Source: Acidobacterium sp.
GTDB lineage: Bacteria; Acidobacteriota; Terriglobia; Terriglobales; Acidobacteriaceae
Length of the DNA: 7,939 bases
NCBI GenBank assembly: GCA_003152595.1
Contig: PMAM01000133.1
Span: forward strand, 1-7,939
Direction of reading: 5' to 3'
Part shown: positions 1 to 5,840 of the stretch, piece by piece
Layout: every line of letters begins with the position of its first letter
How positions within the stretch are numbered: position 1 is the first letter of the stretch
The notes under the pieces: generated by a model
Told to the model about the DNA's origin: nothing
Databases searched by the model: none
The model's input: only the letters and a program-made list of their open reading frames with translations
Translations under genes and position numbers: made by a program

Positions 1-1160
1 TCTTCATCGACGAAATCGACGCTGTTGGACGCCACCGCGGCGCGGGTCTCGGCGGCGGCCACGACGAGCGCGAGCAGACCCTGAACCAGCTGCTGGTTGA
101 GATGGACGGCTTTGAGTCCAACGACGGCGTGATTCTGGTCGCCGCGACCAACCGGCCCGACGTGCTCGATCCGGCGCTGCTGCGGCCTGGCCGCTTCGAC
201 CGGCGTGTAATCGTGGGACGCCCTGACGTGCGCGGACGTGAAGAGGTTCTGCGCGTTCATTCGCGCAAAGTGCCAATCGCGGACGACGTCGATCTTCGCG
301 TTCTGGCGCGTGGAACGCCGGGATTCTCGGGTGCCGATCTGGCGAACATGGTCAACGAAGCGGCGCTGAATGCGGCGCGCTATAACCGCAAGCAGGTCCT
401 GATGGTCGACTTTGAGCAGGCCAAGGACAAGGTGCTGATGGGTGCCGAGCGCAAGTCGATGCTGCTCACCGACGAGGAAAAGCGCGTCACGGCGTATCAC
501 GAGGCCGGGCACGCGCTGGTTGCGGCCCTGCGGAAGCACGCCGACCCGCTGCACAAGGTCACCATCATCCCGCGCGGCATGGCGCTTGGCGTGACCATGC
601 AGCTGCCGGAGGACGACAAGCACACCGTCACCAAGGACTACCTCGAGACGCAGCTGGCCATCCTGATGGGCGGCCGCATCGCCGAGGAAATCTTCCTCAA
701 GCAGATGACCACCGGCGCCGGCAACGACATCGAGCGCGCGACCGATCTGGCGCGCAAGATGGTCTGCGAGTACGGCATGAGCCGCCTCGGCCCCCTGACC
801 TTCGGCAAAAAGGAAGAGCAGATCTTCCTCGGCCGCGAGATCGCCCAACACCGTGACTTCTCCGAAGAAACGGCGCGGCAGATCGACGGCGAGGTCCGCA
901 GCCTGGTCGACGACGCCTACAAAGCATCGTGGGAGATCCTCAACACCAATCAGCCCGTCATGCATCGGCTGGCCCTGGCGCTGCTCGAACGCGAGACGCT
1001 GGACGCCAACGAGATTCGAATGATCATCGACGGCAAGGAACTGCCGCCGCTGCGGCCCTCGGGCGGACCAGGATCGCCGACCACCGACGTGCAGCAGGTG
1101 CTCAAGCCGGAACCCGGACGCACCGGCAGCCTGCCGGAAGGCAGCCCCAGCCCGGCCTAG
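1..1160 (+). CDS. ftsH: ATP-dependent zinc metalloprotease FtsH, 3' part (5' end outside window)
   Basis: FtsH is an inner-membrane AAA+ protease that extracts and degrades membrane and short-lived cytosolic proteins. The reading frame runs in from the window edge (first full codon at base 3), so the transmembrane segments and Walker A are missing; 385 residues are visible. They open on the Walker B motif FIDEID. The second region of homology follows, with ATNRPDVLDPALLRPGRFDR carrying the arginine fingers at its end. The zinc site HEAGH is encoded at 498-512, and GAGNDIERAT supplies the likely third ligand, Asp at 726-728. The C-terminal part, with LDANEIRMIIDGKELPPL, is typical of the family and is followed by a short Pro/Gly/Ser-rich tail. 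All catalytic elements in view are intact. A strong terminator lies directly downstream, so ftsH ends its transcription unit here. Confidence 0.97.
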   Translation, partial: FIDEIDAVGRHRGAGLGGGHDEREQTLNQLLVEMDGFESNDGVILVAATNRPDVLDPALLRPGRFDRRVIVGRPDVRGREEVLRVHSRKVPIADDVDLRVLARGTPGFSGADLANMVNEAALNAARYNRKQVLMVDFEQAKDKVLMGAERKSMLLTDEEKRVTAYHEAGHALVAALRKHADPLHKVTIIPRGMALGVTMQLPEDDKHTVTKDYLETQLAILMGGRIAEEIFLKQMTTGAGNDIERATDLARKMVCEYGMSRLGPLTFGKKEEQIFLGREIAQHRDFSEETARQIDGEVRSLVDDAYKASWEILNTNQPVMHRLALALLERETLDANEIRMIIDGKELPPLRPSGGPGSPTTDVQQVLKPEPGRTGSLPEGSPSPA

Positions 1161-1181
1161 GCGCTTGTTGGGTCAGGAATG

Positions 1182-1208
1182 AGGCCAGCTCTTCGGAGCT
1201 GGCCTTTT
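1182..1208 (+). terminator. Rho-independent terminator of ftsH
   Basis: A perfect 10-bp stem (AGGCCAGCTC at 1182-1191 with GAGCTGGCCT at 1196-1205) closes a TTCG tetraloop in the stabilising C(UUCG)G context and runs into TTTT. It begins 21 bases after the ftsH stop codon. It separates ftsH from the toxin-antitoxin cassette. Confidence 0.9.
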
Positions 1209-1225
1209 CGTTTGCCGGAATCGTA

Positions 1226-1252
1226 TTGACATCATGATGTCTTGCTTGTAAT
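1226..1252 (+). promoter_or_regulatory. Putative vapBC promoter
   Basis: A perfect -35 hexamer TTGACA (1226-1231) is followed after 15 bases by TGTAAT (1247-1252), five of six matches to TATAAT. The spacer is short but within the accepted range. A start point about 7 bases past the -10 would fall at roughly 1259-1262, on or beside the GTG start of the antitoxin, predicting a leaderless or nearly leaderless transcript. The 14-bp palindrome at 1228-1241 overlaps the -35 element, which suits autorepression by the VapB-VapC complex. Confidence 0.6.
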
Positions 1253-1263
1253 CATCATGATGT
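1228..1263. promoter_or_regulatory. Paired palindromic operator of the toxin-antitoxin operon
   Basis: GACATCATGATGTC (1228-1241) is a perfect 14-bp palindrome. A second copy of its core, CATCATGATG (1253-1262), is a perfect 10-bp palindrome. The two share the 10-mer ATCATGATGT at 1231-1240 and 1254-1263, so they are offset by 23 bp, about two helical turns, on one face of the DNA. One covers the -35 region and the other the transcription and translation start. Paired inverted repeats over the promoter are the usual binding site of ribbon-helix-helix antitoxins; the binding itself is inferred. Confidence 0.7.
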
Positions 1264-1504
1264 GCGAACCACTTTGACCCTCGATGACGATGTTGCCAGC
1301 CTTCTCCGTCACGAGATGCAGCGCAGCCGGATTCCTTTCAAGTCCGCAGTCAACCATTTTCTCCGCCTCGGACTGAAACAAGCTGCTCATCCCCAAAAGA
1401 AGAACTTTACAATCACACCCATTAGTCTCAAAATTCCGTGCGATCTCCAGTTCGATTCGATCAGCGAGCTCCTCGAGCAGCTCGAAGGACCGGAACACAA
1501 GTGA
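1262..1504 (+). CDS. vapB: VapB-type ribbon-helix-helix antitoxin
   Basis: 80-residue protein. It should neutralise the downstream PIN toxin and repress its own operon. The N-terminus, MRTTLTLDDDVASLL, is the typical beta-strand and first helix of an Arc/MetJ-type ribbon-helix-helix domain; residues 1-45 or so bind DNA as a dimer. The acidic C-terminal helix (FDSISELLEQLEG, near residues 64-76) is the expected toxin-binding tail. The start is GTG at 1262: an in-frame TGA at 1235-1237 blocks extension, no in-frame ATG lies between, and the family N-terminus begins exactly here. No Shine-Dalgarno precedes it. The stop codon overlaps the toxin start in GTGA (1501-1504), implying translational coupling. 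By eye the cassette is less GC-rich than ftsH, compatible with horizontal acquisition. Confidence 0.87.
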   Translation: MRTTLTLDDDVASLLRHEMQRSRIPFKSAVNHFLRLGLKQAAHPQKKNFTITPISLKIPCDLQFDSISELLEQLEGPEHK

Positions 1505-1932
1505 TCGTCCTCGATGCGAACTTGCTCCTCTATGCCTACGTCCGCGAGTTGCCGTTTCACGCTGAGGCCAGCCGATGGCTGGCTCAGGTCTTCTCCGAGG
1601 AGCCACTTGTTGGGATTCCCTGGCAATCGATCGGCGCATTCATGCGCGTTTCTACCCATAAGAGACTCTCGGCTGGCGACGCCTCCGTCGATCGTGTCCT
1701 CTCGATCGTGGATTCATGGCTGCGCCTGGCCAACGTACGGTTGCTGGTACCCGGCGAAAAGCACTGGCCGATCCTCAGGGATATGATTCTTCGTGGGCAA
1801 GTCCATGGTCCACGAGTTACGGATGCTCAACTAGCCGCACTGACCATCGAGCACGGTGGGATTCTGCACTCGACCGACCGTGATTTCGCCCGCTTTCCTG
1901 GTCTGCGCTGGGTCAATCCCCTGAATCCCTGA
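1501..1932 (+). CDS. vapC: VapC-type PIN-domain ribonuclease toxin
   Basis: 143 residues, the normal size for a single PIN domain. VapC toxins are Mg2+-dependent endoribonucleases that cut tRNA or rRNA and arrest growth when freed from VapB. Acidic residues visible: Asp5 (IVLDAN), Asp108 (VTDAQLAAL), Asp126 and Asp128 (STDRDFARF). The ending FARFPGLRWVNPL is characteristic of the mycobacterial-type VapC subfamily (TIGR00028-like, from memory). At the position where many PIN domains carry a conserved Glu after strand 2, this protein has Ala46 (SIGAFMRV); I recall this in the same subfamily, so it does not by itself mean inactivity. The frame is open upstream to an ATG at 1438, but GTG 1501 is chosen because it puts the strand-1 IVLDAN motif at the N-terminus and overlaps the antitoxin stop. 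The toxin is intact. Confidence 0.88.
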   Translation: MIVLDANLLLYAYVRELPFHAEASRWLAQVFSEEPLVGIPWQSIGAFMRVSTHKRLSAGDASVDRVLSIVDSWLRLANVRLLVPGEKHWPILRDMILRGQVHGPRVTDAQLAALTIEHGGILHSTDRDFARFPGLRWVNPLNP

Positions 1933-1948
1933 GACCTCATCTGCGAGA

Positions 1949-2494
1949 ATGTCAGCAGTCATGCCTTCGCGTTTTCCCGCGGTTCTGTGCGCTCCGCTTC
2001 TCTTCTCGACTCTCCTCCTCAGCGGCTGCGGGTATCACACCCTCAACTCCGCAGCGCATCTGCCGAGTACGGTCCACACGCTGGCCATTCCCTCCTTCAA
2101 AAACAACACGCAGTCGTACCACACCCAGGCAGTCTTCACTCAGGCGGTGATTCGCGAATTCAACAGCCGCAGCTCGCTCCGCATTGTTTCCGCGGACGAC
2201 CCCGACGCCGACGCAACCCTGCGTGGCACCATCCTGACGTTTACGATCAATCCGCTGACCTACGACAACACCACCGGACAGTCTTCGACCTACCTGGTCA
2301 CGATCACGACCCGGCTGGAGCTGGTCGACCGCCACGGAAAAGTCATCTGGCAGAACCCTTCATATCTCTTCCGGCAGCAGTACGAACAAATCCAGGACCT
2401 GGCCAGCTTCATCCAGGAAGACTCGGCAGCAACGCGTCGGCTGGCGCAGGAATTTGCCTCAGCGGCGGTGGCTGATATCCTCGAGTCGTTCTGA
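1949..2494 (+). CDS. lptE: LPS-assembly lipoprotein LptE
   Basis: 181 residues. LptE is the outer-membrane lipoprotein that plugs the LptD barrel and helps deliver LPS to the cell surface. A hydrophobic signal peptide ends in the lipobox LSGC with lipidated Cys27. It continues as GCGYHTLNSAAHLPSTV, the family hallmark (GCGY, then a strand leading to VHTLAIPSFKNNT). The mature part (about 155 residues) has the expected mixed alpha/beta pattern, with TYLVTITTRLELVDRHGKVIW in the core and a C-terminal helix ending VADILESF. The start could also be Met5 (ATG 1961), which gives an equally good lipoprotein signal; neither has a clear Shine-Dalgarno. It follows vapC by 16 bases. I see no strong promoter or downstream terminator, so it may depend on transcription from vapBC. 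holA, which I would expect after lptE in many bacteria, is absent here. Confidence 0.88.
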   Translation: MSAVMPSRFPAVLCAPLLFSTLLLSGCGYHTLNSAAHLPSTVHTLAIPSFKNNTQSYHTQAVFTQAVIREFNSRSSLRIVSADDPDADATLRGTILTFTINPLTYDNTTGQSSTYLVTITTRLELVDRHGKVIWQNPSYLFRQQYEQIQDLASFIQEDSAATRRLAQEFASAAVADILESF

Positions 2495-2603
2495 AGACCG
2501 CACCAGAAACCAGAACGCGCGCGATCGTTTAACGGCTTCCTAAGCCACAGACCGCCCTCGCAGAGTTCCCGCCTTACACTTCGGTAACACCCGAAGGCCC
2601 ATC

Positions 2604-2633
2604 TTGACACCTCTTTTGTTAGGTGCCTATACT
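2604..2633 (+). promoter_or_regulatory. Strong sigma70-type promoter of the xylanase gene
   Basis: A consensus -35 TTGACA (2604-2609) and a -10 TATACT (2628-2633, five of six) are separated by 18 bases. This is the best promoter match in the window. The expected start is near 2640, giving a leader of about 100 bases before the ATG at 2740. A short inverted repeat, CACCT (2608-2612) and AGGTG (2621-2625), lies between and overlaps the hexamers and could be a regulator site. Confidence 0.78.
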
Positions 2634-2712
2634 TTGCCCCGTTTTGGCAGAGGTCCTTTAATTTCTGCCCAAACTCGCAAGCTCGTCTTTCCGCAGAGGA
2701 ATTTTGTTAGGT
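2614..2712 (+). repeat. Direct repeat of an 11-mer flanking the xylanase leader
   Basis: TTTTGTTAGGT occurs at 2614-2624, inside the promoter spacer, and again at 2702-2712, shortly before the Shine-Dalgarno. The copies are offset by 88 bases and are exact. The function is unknown: two sites for one DNA-binding regulator, remnants of a small duplication, or chance. The first copy contains the right half of the promoter inverted repeat except its last base. Confidence 0.45.
2643..2673 (+). promoter_or_regulatory. Predicted 5'-UTR hairpin in the xylanase mRNA
   Basis: TTTGGCAGA (2643-2651) can pair with TCTGCC-AAA (2664-2673, one bulged C at 2670) around a 12-base AU-rich loop. It would sit at the very 5' end of the transcript expected from the promoter just upstream. 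No U-tract follows, so it is not a simple terminator; a stabilising 5' stem or a regulator binding site are possible. I do not recognise a known riboswitch. Confidence 0.45.
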
Positions 2713-2727
2713 ATCAGGACTAAAGAC

Positions 2728-2732
2728 AGGAG
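2728..2732 (+). promoter_or_regulatory. Ribosome binding site fixing the xylanase start
   Basis: AGGAG sits 7 bases before ATG 2740, an ideal spacing. This favours ATG 2740 over the in-frame TTG at 2704, which would add 12 charged residues ahead of the signal peptide. Confidence 0.8.
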
Positions 2733-2739
2733 CTTTCTC

Positions 2740-5721
2740 ATGCCCACATTTTCCAGTGACCACAAGCCGGGATTCGTCCGTTTCGCGTTCTATGCCGCGG
2801 CAGCCCTCGCGTTGCTGCTGATGGCCAGTCCCCTGCAAGCGCAGGTGGTGGCAACGTACGACTTCGAGGGCGGTACGGCGCAGGGATGGACATCGTTCTA
2901 CGGCGCAGTGGGACCCACGAACACCACGGCGGCCGCATACACAGGAACGCACAGCCTCATGACGACCACCAGCGCGAGCGGCACCGGCGGTCCGCAGATC
3001 AACCTGACCAGCGTGCTGCAGGCCGGAGCGCAGTACACGATCACCGGCTGGGTCAGGCTGGCCAGCGGCGAGACGGCGACCAACGCCAACTTCACCATTG
3101 CGCGTTCCGACCCCTCGCCTTCCTGTAGCGGCGGCACCTGCTACGACACCATCGGGGCGTATTCGACCGGTGTCACGTCGGGAGCCTGGACGCAGATCGG
3201 CGGAGCCTATACGGTGAGCGCCACGGAAACCGCGCTGGACCTATACGCGCAGTTGCTGGAGAGCACGCCCTCGCAGACCTTCTACCTGGACGATGTCGTG
3301 ATCACGGAAACCGCACCGCCCCCAGGCGGAACGCCAGTCGCCAGCTACACGTGGTCCGACGGCGGTCTGGACGGATGGACGCCCTTCGGCAGCGTGACAC
3401 TGACCAACGCGTTGCCTTCACCCCAGGATCCGATGGGCGACGCCCATGCGCTGCTGACCACGGGACGCTCCGCCACGTACGAGGGTCCGAGCCTGAATCT
3501 TCTGGGCGTGAGCGGACTGACGGCAGGCGCGACGTACCAGATCAGCGCCTATGTAATGTTGCAGAACGCGGACGCCAGCAATCCCACGGTCACAATGTCG
3601 ACCAGGACGGCGAACTGCGCGACCTCGGGCGCGTACGCGAACCTCGCCACCTCGAGCGCGTTGTCGAACACAGCGTGGACGAAGGTATCGGGCACCTTCT
3701 CCTTCAGCGATCTGCCTGGACCACCCTCCAGCCTGACGCTGTACTTCCAGTCGAGCAGCGCGACGGACTCGTTCTACATCAGCGACGTCGCGATCGGGCA
3801 ATTGACGCCGGCGCCGCTTCCGCCGGACCAGCAGGACAACACCGGCATTACCACGACCTTTGCCGACGGGACAGCGGACGGCTGGAGCAGCCGCGCGGGA
3901 AGCACGCTGAGCGTGGTCACGCCGCCGACTCCTGACCCGGCCGGCGACGCCAACGCACTCCTGATCACGGGGCGCACCGCCAACTACGACGGCCCGGTCA
4001 TCAACGTCAGCAACAAGATGTACGTCGGGTCGGTCTACAACATCAGCGTGTACGTGATGATGCAGCCGGTAGACACAAGCAGCCACATCATCAACGTGAG
4101 CCTGCAGACGACTTATCAGGGCAACACGTCGTATCCCGGCGTATCGGGCTATCCTGGCATCACGATCCCCGATGACGGGCAGTGGCACCAGATCGTCATC
4201 AATAACTACACGATGAGCAGCAACTATGACACGGGCAAGGCTCAGCTATATCTGCAAACCTTCCCGGCATCGGGGAACGATCTGACATCGTTCTCCATCT
4301 CGGACTTCAAGCTCAGCTATGTGTCGCCGCCGACGATCCAGACCAACATTCCGTCGATCTACCAGACGCTGTCGCGGTACTTCCCGGTGGGCGCGGCCGT
4401 GGACACCGGCGACCTGTCGGGCCCGCACGCGCAGCTGCTCACCATGCACTTCAACAGCATCACCTCCGGCAACGACTTCAAGTGGAGCAGCACGGAGCCG
4501 TCGCTGGGCAGCTACAACTGGACCAACGCGGATGCCGAGGCCGGGGAGGCCGTCTGCCACGACATGAAGATCCGCGGCCACAACCTCGTCTGGGCCAACG
4601 GATCACAGGTGCCGTCATACGCCTTCGGCGACGGAACGAGCTCCGCGCAGAACCAGGCCACCGTAACGGCGAACATCCAGGAGCACATCAAGGCGGAAGT
4701 CCAGCACTTTGGAACCGAGGTGTACGCCTGGGATGTGGTCAACGAGCCCATCGATGCGACCCAGTCCGACTGCCTGGTCCACGGGCCGTTCTATAACGTG
4801 CTGGGACCGAGCTACATCGACATCGCGTTCGAGGCCGCTCGGCAATATGCGCCGCCGGGAACAAAGCTGTTCCTCAATGACTACAGCACCGCCGATCCCA
4901 ACCGGCTCGCCTGCCTCGTCAAGGTTGTCCAGGGCATGCAGTCGCGCGGGGTGCCGATCGACGCGATCGGGCACGAGAACCACAACAACATCAACTATCC
5001 GCCGGTAAGCGCGATCAAAACGGCGATCGACACGGTTGCGTCCCAGCTTCACCTCGATCAGCAGGTGACCGAGCTGGACGAGAGCGTGTACAACGCCGGC
5101 GATTCGGTATCGAACTACGGCAGCAACGTTCCTCCGGCGGTGCTCGACGAGCAGGGCTGGCTGTACAACCAGTACTTCAACCTTTTCCGCGCGGAGAGCC
5201 ACAAGTTGAGCGGCGTGACCCTCTGGGGCATGGCCGACGACGACACGTGGCTCGACAGCTTCCCGGTCAGCCGCACGGATTATCCGCTGCCGTTCGACAT
5301 GGGATTGCAGGCCAAGCCCGCCTACTGGGGCATCGTCAATCCAGATGGCAACGGGATCCCGGGCTACGGGCTGAAGTTCGCGCTAACCGGCGTGAGCGGC
5401 TCGCGGACATCGCAGACCTGGACCATCACCGCAACCAATGGCGATGTCGGACCGGCGTACACAACGCTGATCACCGGCCTGACTCTCAAACAACTCACCG
5501 GCGCACCATGCTCCGCAACCATTACGCCGCCGGGCGGCGCCTTCCCCGTGGCTCTGGGAGACATTCCCGCCAGTGGCACGGCGACCGCGCACTTCTCCCT
5601 CACCTTTAAGGGATGCGGGCCGCTGGCGACGTTCGTAGTCCAGGCGCCATGGTCACAGGCGACGTATCACACCGGAACCTTGCTGGGCGTGGCGGACCCG
5701 TACTTTGGATTCGCTTTCTGA
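2740..5721 (+). CDS. Secreted multimodular GH10 endo-xylanase-like glycosidase with three CBM4/9/22-like modules
   Basis: 993 residues. GH10 enzymes are retaining endo-beta-1,4-xylanases that cut plant xylan outside the cell. Residues 1-34 form a signal peptide (hydrophobic AFYAAAALALLLMA, cleavage near LQA-Q). Three beta-sandwich carbohydrate-binding modules of the CBM4/9/22 type follow, at about 36-190, 200-356 and 369-528. Each opens with a DxxxxGW motif and ends with a Fyl-DV strand; modules 2 and 3 resemble each other more than module 1. The GH10 barrel spans about 533-868. It shows FKW (Lys581), WDVVNEP with acid/base Glu669, VTELDES with nucleophile Glu778, and LWGMADDDTWL (829-838). 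Two usually conserved subsite residues differ: VWH becomes VWA (Ala619) and the GxQxH motif reads GHENH (Glu746, with His748 kept). The tail, about 875-993, is an Ig-like domain with the strand TWTITATN and paired Cys, resembling tails of acidobacterial secreted proteins. It has its own promoter, ribosome site and terminator, so it is probably monocistronic. The fold and both catalytic Glu are clear; the exact substrate is not. Confidence 0.93.
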   Translation: MPTFSSDHKPGFVRFAFYAAAALALLLMASPLQAQVVATYDFEGGTAQGWTSFYGAVGPTNTTAAAYTGTHSLMTTTSASGTGGPQINLTSVLQAGAQYTITGWVRLASGETATNANFTIARSDPSPSCSGGTCYDTIGAYSTGVTSGAWTQIGGAYTVSATETALDLYAQLLESTPSQTFYLDDVVITETAPPPGGTPVASYTWSDGGLDGWTPFGSVTLTNALPSPQDPMGDAHALLTTGRSATYEGPSLNLLGVSGLTAGATYQISAYVMLQNADASNPTVTMSTRTANCATSGAYANLATSSALSNTAWTKVSGTFSFSDLPGPPSSLTLYFQSSSATDSFYISDVAIGQLTPAPLPPDQQDNTGITTTFADGTADGWSSRAGSTLSVVTPPTPDPAGDANALLITGRTANYDGPVINVSNKMYVGSVYNISVYVMMQPVDTSSHIINVSLQTTYQGNTSYPGVSGYPGITIPDDGQWHQIVINNYTMSSNYDTGKAQLYLQTFPASGNDLTSFSISDFKLSYVSPPTIQTNIPSIYQTLSRYFPVGAAVDTGDLSGPHAQLLTMHFNSITSGNDFKWSSTEPSLGSYNWTNADAEAGEAVCHDMKIRGHNLVWANGSQVPSYAFGDGTSSAQNQATVTANIQEHIKAEVQHFGTEVYAWDVVNEPIDATQSDCLVHGPFYNVLGPSYIDIAFEAARQYAPPGTKLFLNDYSTADPNRLACLVKVVQGMQSRGVPIDAIGHENHNNINYPPVSAIKTAIDTVASQLHLDQQVTELDESVYNAGDSVSNYGSNVPPAVLDEQGWLYNQYFNLFRAESHKLSGVTLWGMADDDTWLDSFPVSRTDYPLPFDMGLQAKPAYWGIVNPDGNGIPGYGLKFALTGVSGSRTSQTWTITATNGDVGPAYTTLITGLTLKQLTGAPCSATITPPGGAFPVALGDIPASGTATAHFSLTFKGCGPLATFVVQAPWSQATYHTGTLLGVADPYFGFAF

Positions 5722-5743
5722 AACCAACTCCACATCGAACCAG

Positions 5744-5775
5744 GACCCGCCTCCGAGGAGGCGGGCCTTGTTTTT
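5744..5775 (+). terminator. Rho-independent terminator of the xylanase gene
   Basis: CCCGCCTC (5746-5753) pairs perfectly with GAGGCGGG (5758-5765) around a CGAG loop, followed by CCTTG and TTTTT (5771-5775). It starts 22 bases after the xylanase stop codon. Confidence 0.85.
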
Positions 5776-5830
5776 GGTCCCGTCGAAATCGCATCCGAGC
5801 CGCCGCAAAAGGAGTAATGTGCTGATCGAG

Positions 5831-5836
5831 AGGGGG
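5831..5836 (+). promoter_or_regulatory. Ribosome binding site of the alpha/beta hydrolase
   Basis: The purine run AGGGGG lies 4 bases before ATG 5841. A second purine-rich site, AAAAGGAG (5807-5814), lies just upstream before a three-codon ATG-TGC-TGA frame at 5817-5825. An in-frame TGA at 5823-5825 excludes any longer hydrolase start. Confidence 0.6.
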
Positions 5837-5840
5837 CATT

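Noticed and set aside
1438..1500. Upstream in-frame ATG 1438 as the vapC start
   Set aside because: It would add 21 Arg-rich residues before the PIN strand-1 motif and overlap most of the antitoxin tail; GTG 1501 gives the normal family N-terminus.
2534..2546. GGCTT-CCT-AAGCC hairpin after lptE as a terminator
   Set aside because: Only a 5-bp stem with a 3-base loop and no following U-tract.
2704..2739. TTG at 2704 as the xylanase start
   Set aside because: AGAGGA lies only 3 bases before it, whereas ATG 2740 has AGGAG at 7 bases and gives a standard signal peptide.
3418..4188. Long open frame of 256 codons on the minus strand inside the xylanase gene
   Set aside because: It is Arg/Val-rich with no recognisable motif and lies antisense to clear CBM modules; GC-rich third positions of the real gene produce such shadows.
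4615..5202. 195-codon minus-strand frame opposite the GH10 catalytic domain
   Set aside because: It overlaps the codons of both catalytic Glu of an intact enzyme and has no domain or ribosome-site support.
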